Below, one piece after another: positions 62,117 to 64,000 of a stretch of DNA of 64,000 nucleotides (position 1 is the first letter of the stretch; each line of letters begins with the position of its first letter). The translations under genes and the position numbers were made by a program. The stretch is taken from the NCBI GenBank assembly GCA_963839475.1, contig CAWIVH010000001.1, positions 248,001 to 312,000 on the forward strand, read 5' to 3'. The notes under the pieces are model-generated. The model had not been told where the DNA came from, searched no databases, and saw only the letters and a program-made list of their open reading frames with translations. Source of the stretch: CAWIVH01 sp963839475 (lineage in GTDB: Bacteria > Acidobacteriota > UBA6911).

Positions 62117-62345
62117 CGCGATCGTGAGCCTCCTCGCGGTTCAGGCGGTCGCCGGCGCGGAAGTCCTTGATGGTGGCAAGTACCTCCTCCTGAAGGCGTT
62201 TTCGCCGTTCAAAATCAGATTCCGCCGCGCCGAGACCGGTCAGGAATTCCCGGACCAGGGCCGTGACAGAGGTATCCTGCTCCGCCGCCTTGATCCTTGC
62301 CCGCCGATAGATCTCATCCGGTATCGATACTGTAATGTTTTTCAC
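62103..62345 (-). CDS. Ribbon-helix-helix antitoxin
   Basis: The 80-residue protein opens MKNITVSIPDEIYRRARIKAAEQ and then TSVTALVREFLTG, a classic ribbon-helix-helix (CopG/MetJ type) DNA-binding unit. A charged tail (DFERRKRLQEEVLATIKDF) follows, for toxin binding. It lies directly upstream of its PIN toxin with a 14-base overlap. The sequence ahead of it is AT-rich (TTATATGTAATAATGTG on the minus strand) and probably contains its promoter. Confidence 0.9.
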   Translation of the reverse strand: MKNITVSIPDEIYRRARIKAAEQDTSVTALVREFLTGLGAAESDFERRKRLQEEVLATIKDFRAGDRLNREEAHDRDAVR

Positions 62346-62431
62346 AATTTCACATTATTACATATAACTCACTTTTTCCAGTGCTCCCAGCTAACCTGTG
62401 GTTTGGCTGGAAGATCATGGGAGTGCTCGTC

Positions 62432-63136
62432 CTATTTGCCGCCTGCAAGCAGCTCCTGGTAGATTGCCTTTTCTGCCGCAACCGCCGGTCTTTCCACTTC
62501 GAGCACCATCGGCCACAACCGATTTGCTCGCGCTGTCAAATCAGGTTCCGACAACCGGCCGGCACCCATTCTTGCCGCCGCGGCGATAGCATTCTGTTCC
62601 GTGCAGATTTCCATCAGCTGTCTCTGGTACACGGGATCGCGGAACATGAGAGCCAGGTGAGCCAGCTCGTGCCCCAAAACCTTGACATACCGGGACTTGC
62701 GCGCCAGGCCGGTGAAGGGTACGAATTCCATCCCTTCCCGGGCTTCCTGCTCCCTGCCGTAGACCCGATTGATGGTGGGGATGAAGAGCTTCAGTCTGAT
62801 CGTCTCGGGGCTTGAAAATTCGCATTCCCCGGCCACGTTGCTGGATTTTTCGGGATCGGTGATTATTTCGACCACCACCTGGCGCCCGCTCTGCTCCACC
62901 GTGCGCCACAAATCGTTGAGGATAGGGTGTTTTGGCTGGCCGGCAGGGTTGGACTCGAGAACGACTTCGCGGATTTCGTTCCAGAGGCGGAGTTGCTTGG
63001 ACGAGAGGTGGCTGGTGCTGAAGGCGCTGGCGGTGTGCCGATTGGCTGCAAACGCATCCTTCGCTGAGGAAGAAATCGGCAGGGCAAAAAGACCAAAGAT
63101 GAAAGCCATTCTGAAGAAGTTCGATTCCGGAACCAT
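62432..63136 (-). CDS. Exported protein with HExxH zinc-protease motif, function unknown
   Basis: The 234-residue protein has a probable signal peptide (about 9-25) and the motif VLGHELAHLALMF, giving His156-Glu157 and His160 of a gluzincin/metzincin-like HExxH site. A conserved-looking helix further on, MEICTEQNAIAAAARMG, has Glu180 that could be the third zinc ligand, as in gluzincins. I do not recognise the family. AGAGG precedes the ATG by 4 bases. It is bracketed by toxin-antitoxin modules. It could be a small secreted peptidase; activity is unproven. Confidence 0.72.
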   Translation of the reverse strand: MVPESNFFRMAFIFGLFALPISSSAKDAFAANRHTASAFSTSHLSSKQLRLWNEIREVVLESNPAGQPKHPILNDLWRTVEQSGRQVVVEIITDPEKSSNVAGECEFSSPETIRLKLFIPTINRVYGREQEAREGMEFVPFTGLARKSRYVKVLGHELAHLALMFRDPVYQRQLMEICTEQNAIAAAARMGAGRLSEPDLTARANRLWPMVLEVERPAVAAEKAIYQELLAGGK

Positions 63137-63581
63137 GGGGCCTCTTTTCCGGGGCAGGTTTGATCTGCCCTCGGACCCCTATGCGGGAACCGACTTTTCC
63201 AACTATCATCCATCCATAAACTTCCCCAAGCCTCCCGACGGAAAGAACATCGTTATCCGTTCTACGAAATCCTGGAGTCGCGATATCAGAGTGGTGAGCG
63301 TCCCAGGAAGGAGGACCTGTACTTCGGAAACTTCCGACCTTAGGCCGCAAAGCTTTCCCCACGCAGACCTGGATCAGGACCTGGACTTGGACCTGGAAGT
63401 TTTATGGGGGACAAACTTATGCGAGCAGCTAATCTGCCCGACTGTAATCGATTGTCAACAACCTGGTCTTCGAAAGCCCGATGGACTATCGCATGCCAAT
63501 AGTGAAGGTCATAATGGCGGAGGATCGGTGGATTCTCCCGGCAAATGAGCCATATAAATGTATGGCTAAATTCAGGGGCGA
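63137..63581. other. Intergenic region with a short tandem repeat
   Basis: This 445-base gap holds a run near 63365-63400 with GACCTGGA/GACTTGGA units (GACCTGGATCAGGACCTGG...), which read as Asp-Leu pairs in one frame. The remaining sequence shows no start with ribosome site and no family motif on either strand. Confidence 0.45.
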
Positions 63582-63888
63582 ATGATACGCTGGATCGGCG
63601 TCAAGAGTTCGGTTTGAATGGGATCTCAAGAAAGATCAAGAAAACCAGGAAAAGCATGGCGTGGCTTTTGCTCTTGCTCAGTTGGCTTTCTTTGATCCTA
63701 AACGCATTATTGCAGAAGACCTTTCGCATAGCACGACGGAGAAGCGTTTCTACTGTTTCGGCCGCATTTCAGAGGCGATTCTGACCGTTCGATTCACCTA
63801 TCGAGACGATGCGATCAGGATTTTCGGCGCCGGTTATTGGAGGCGGGGGAAGGCAATCTATGAAAGGGAAAATCAGATATACAAATGA
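63582..63888 (+). pseudogene. brnT: BrnT-family toxin, start region frameshifted or non-standard
   Basis: An open frame from 63586 reads RVRFEWDLKKDQENQEKHGVAF, then LAFFDPKRIIAED, EKRFYCFGRI, LTVRFTYRDDAIRIFGAGYWRRGKAIYERE, the full BrnT RNase pattern (FEWDxxKxxxNxxKHGVxF ... YTxR). There is no ATG, GTG or TTG in frame before GTG at 63661, which would cut the catalytic N-terminus. The ATG at 63582 (MIRW...) is one frame off, so one surplus base around 63600-63606 would join them. Either a sequence error or a dead toxin. The antitoxin start overlaps its end by 29 bases. Confidence 0.8.
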
Positions 63889-64000
63889 ACCTCTTGGGGA
63901 TCTAAAGGTGATTCCGGACTTCCTGCCGCGTCCCGAAGACCTCGTGCTTCGAGAGGAAGGTATCAAGGTTACAATTTCCCTGAGCAAGCGCAGTGTCGAG
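63860..64000 (+). CDS. brnA: BrnA-like antitoxin, cut by window edge
   Basis: From the ATG at 63860 there are 47 codons to the window end. MKGKIRYTNEPLGDLKVIPD, FLPRPEDLVLREEG, IKVTISLSKRSVE matches the N-terminal half of BrnA/CopG antitoxins found after BrnT (xKYTDEPxxxLKVIxDFLPxPxxLxxxEExVKVTISLSKxSVxFF). The ribbon-helix-helix part is only partly inside. It overlaps the BrnT gene, giving the toxin-first order typical of brnTA. Confidence 0.88.
   Translation, partial: MKGKIRYTNEPLGDLKVIPDFLPRPEDLVLREEGIKVTISLSKRSVE

Noticed and set aside
62541..63362. Leftward ORF of 273 codons overlapping the HExxH gene
   Set aside because: Proline/arginine-rich shadow in another frame of the HExxH gene; no start signal or motif.
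63365..63400. GACCTGG tandem run as a minisatellite or coding repeat
   Set aside because: Only four to five imperfect units; too short to support a repeat class and no gene surrounds it.

Overview
The window looks like a chromosomal segment of an Acidobacteriota-type soil or sediment bacterium. The evidence is moderately high GC, several Oar-like TonB-dependent receptors with an N-terminal carboxypeptidase-regulatory domain, two DUF5916 outer-membrane barrels, exported DUF1080 proteins, many twin-arginine (TAT) exported Gfo/Idh/MocA proteins, a CRTAC1/ASPIC protein and TPR/PD40 proteins. This is inferred from gene families only; there is no rRNA or other phylogenetic marker in the window.

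Layout. 1-9.2 kb is a saccharolytic block. A leftward operon carries an unknown exported protein, a GH51 arabinofuranosidase and peptidase T (cut by the window edge). A rightward series carries a GH2 glycosidase, a SIRT5-like sirtuin and a GH95 alpha-L-fucosidase. 9.4-11.1 kb holds two consecutive AbrB/PIN toxin-antitoxin modules with look-alike promoter/operators. 11.5-21.6 kb has an intact TonB receptor, a CRTAC1 protein, a TPR lipoprotein, a frameshifted PD40/TPR protein with a CXXCH motif and a small secreted protein. 21.9-29.7 kb has an FHA sigma-54 activator, a DeoR repressor, a PfkB sugar kinase, a lactonase, a CBM9 protein, a frameshifted tagatose-bisphosphate aldolase subunit (GatZ/KbaZ family) and a frameshifted PIG-L deacetylase. 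30-39.4 kb has a DUF5916 barrel and two tandem, recently duplicated TonB receptors (one intact, one with three frameshifts).

40-53.8 kb is the most distinctive region, a rightward run of exported enzymes. It contains two TIM-barrel sugar isomerase/epimerase-like proteins, two DUF1080 (3-keto-disaccharide hydrolase family) proteins, three Gfo/Idh/MocA-fold proteins (one resembling the NAD-dependent glycosidase family GH109), a PIG-L deacetylase, a DUF5916 barrel and an amidohydrolase. Six of them carry twin-arginine leaders. I read it as a periplasmic pathway for oxidative, non-classical glycoside cleavage. An AgaS-like SIS isomerase follows. Together with the aldolase subunit, PfkB kinase and DeoR regulator, it suggests intake of galactosamine/tagatose-type sugars.

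55.4-64 kb carries an S9 peptidase, an ECF sigma factor next to remnants of lost Ser/Thr-kinase genes, a DUF4143 ATPase, and a defence/toxin-antitoxin strip (Phd/VapC, RHH/VapC, BrnT/BrnA cut by the edge) around a small HExxH protein. Dispersed palindromic repeats (consensus near AACCGCGAAGACCGCAAAGA) sit in many intergenic gaps. At least seven single-base insertions break otherwise intact genes, which may be assembly error or real decay.
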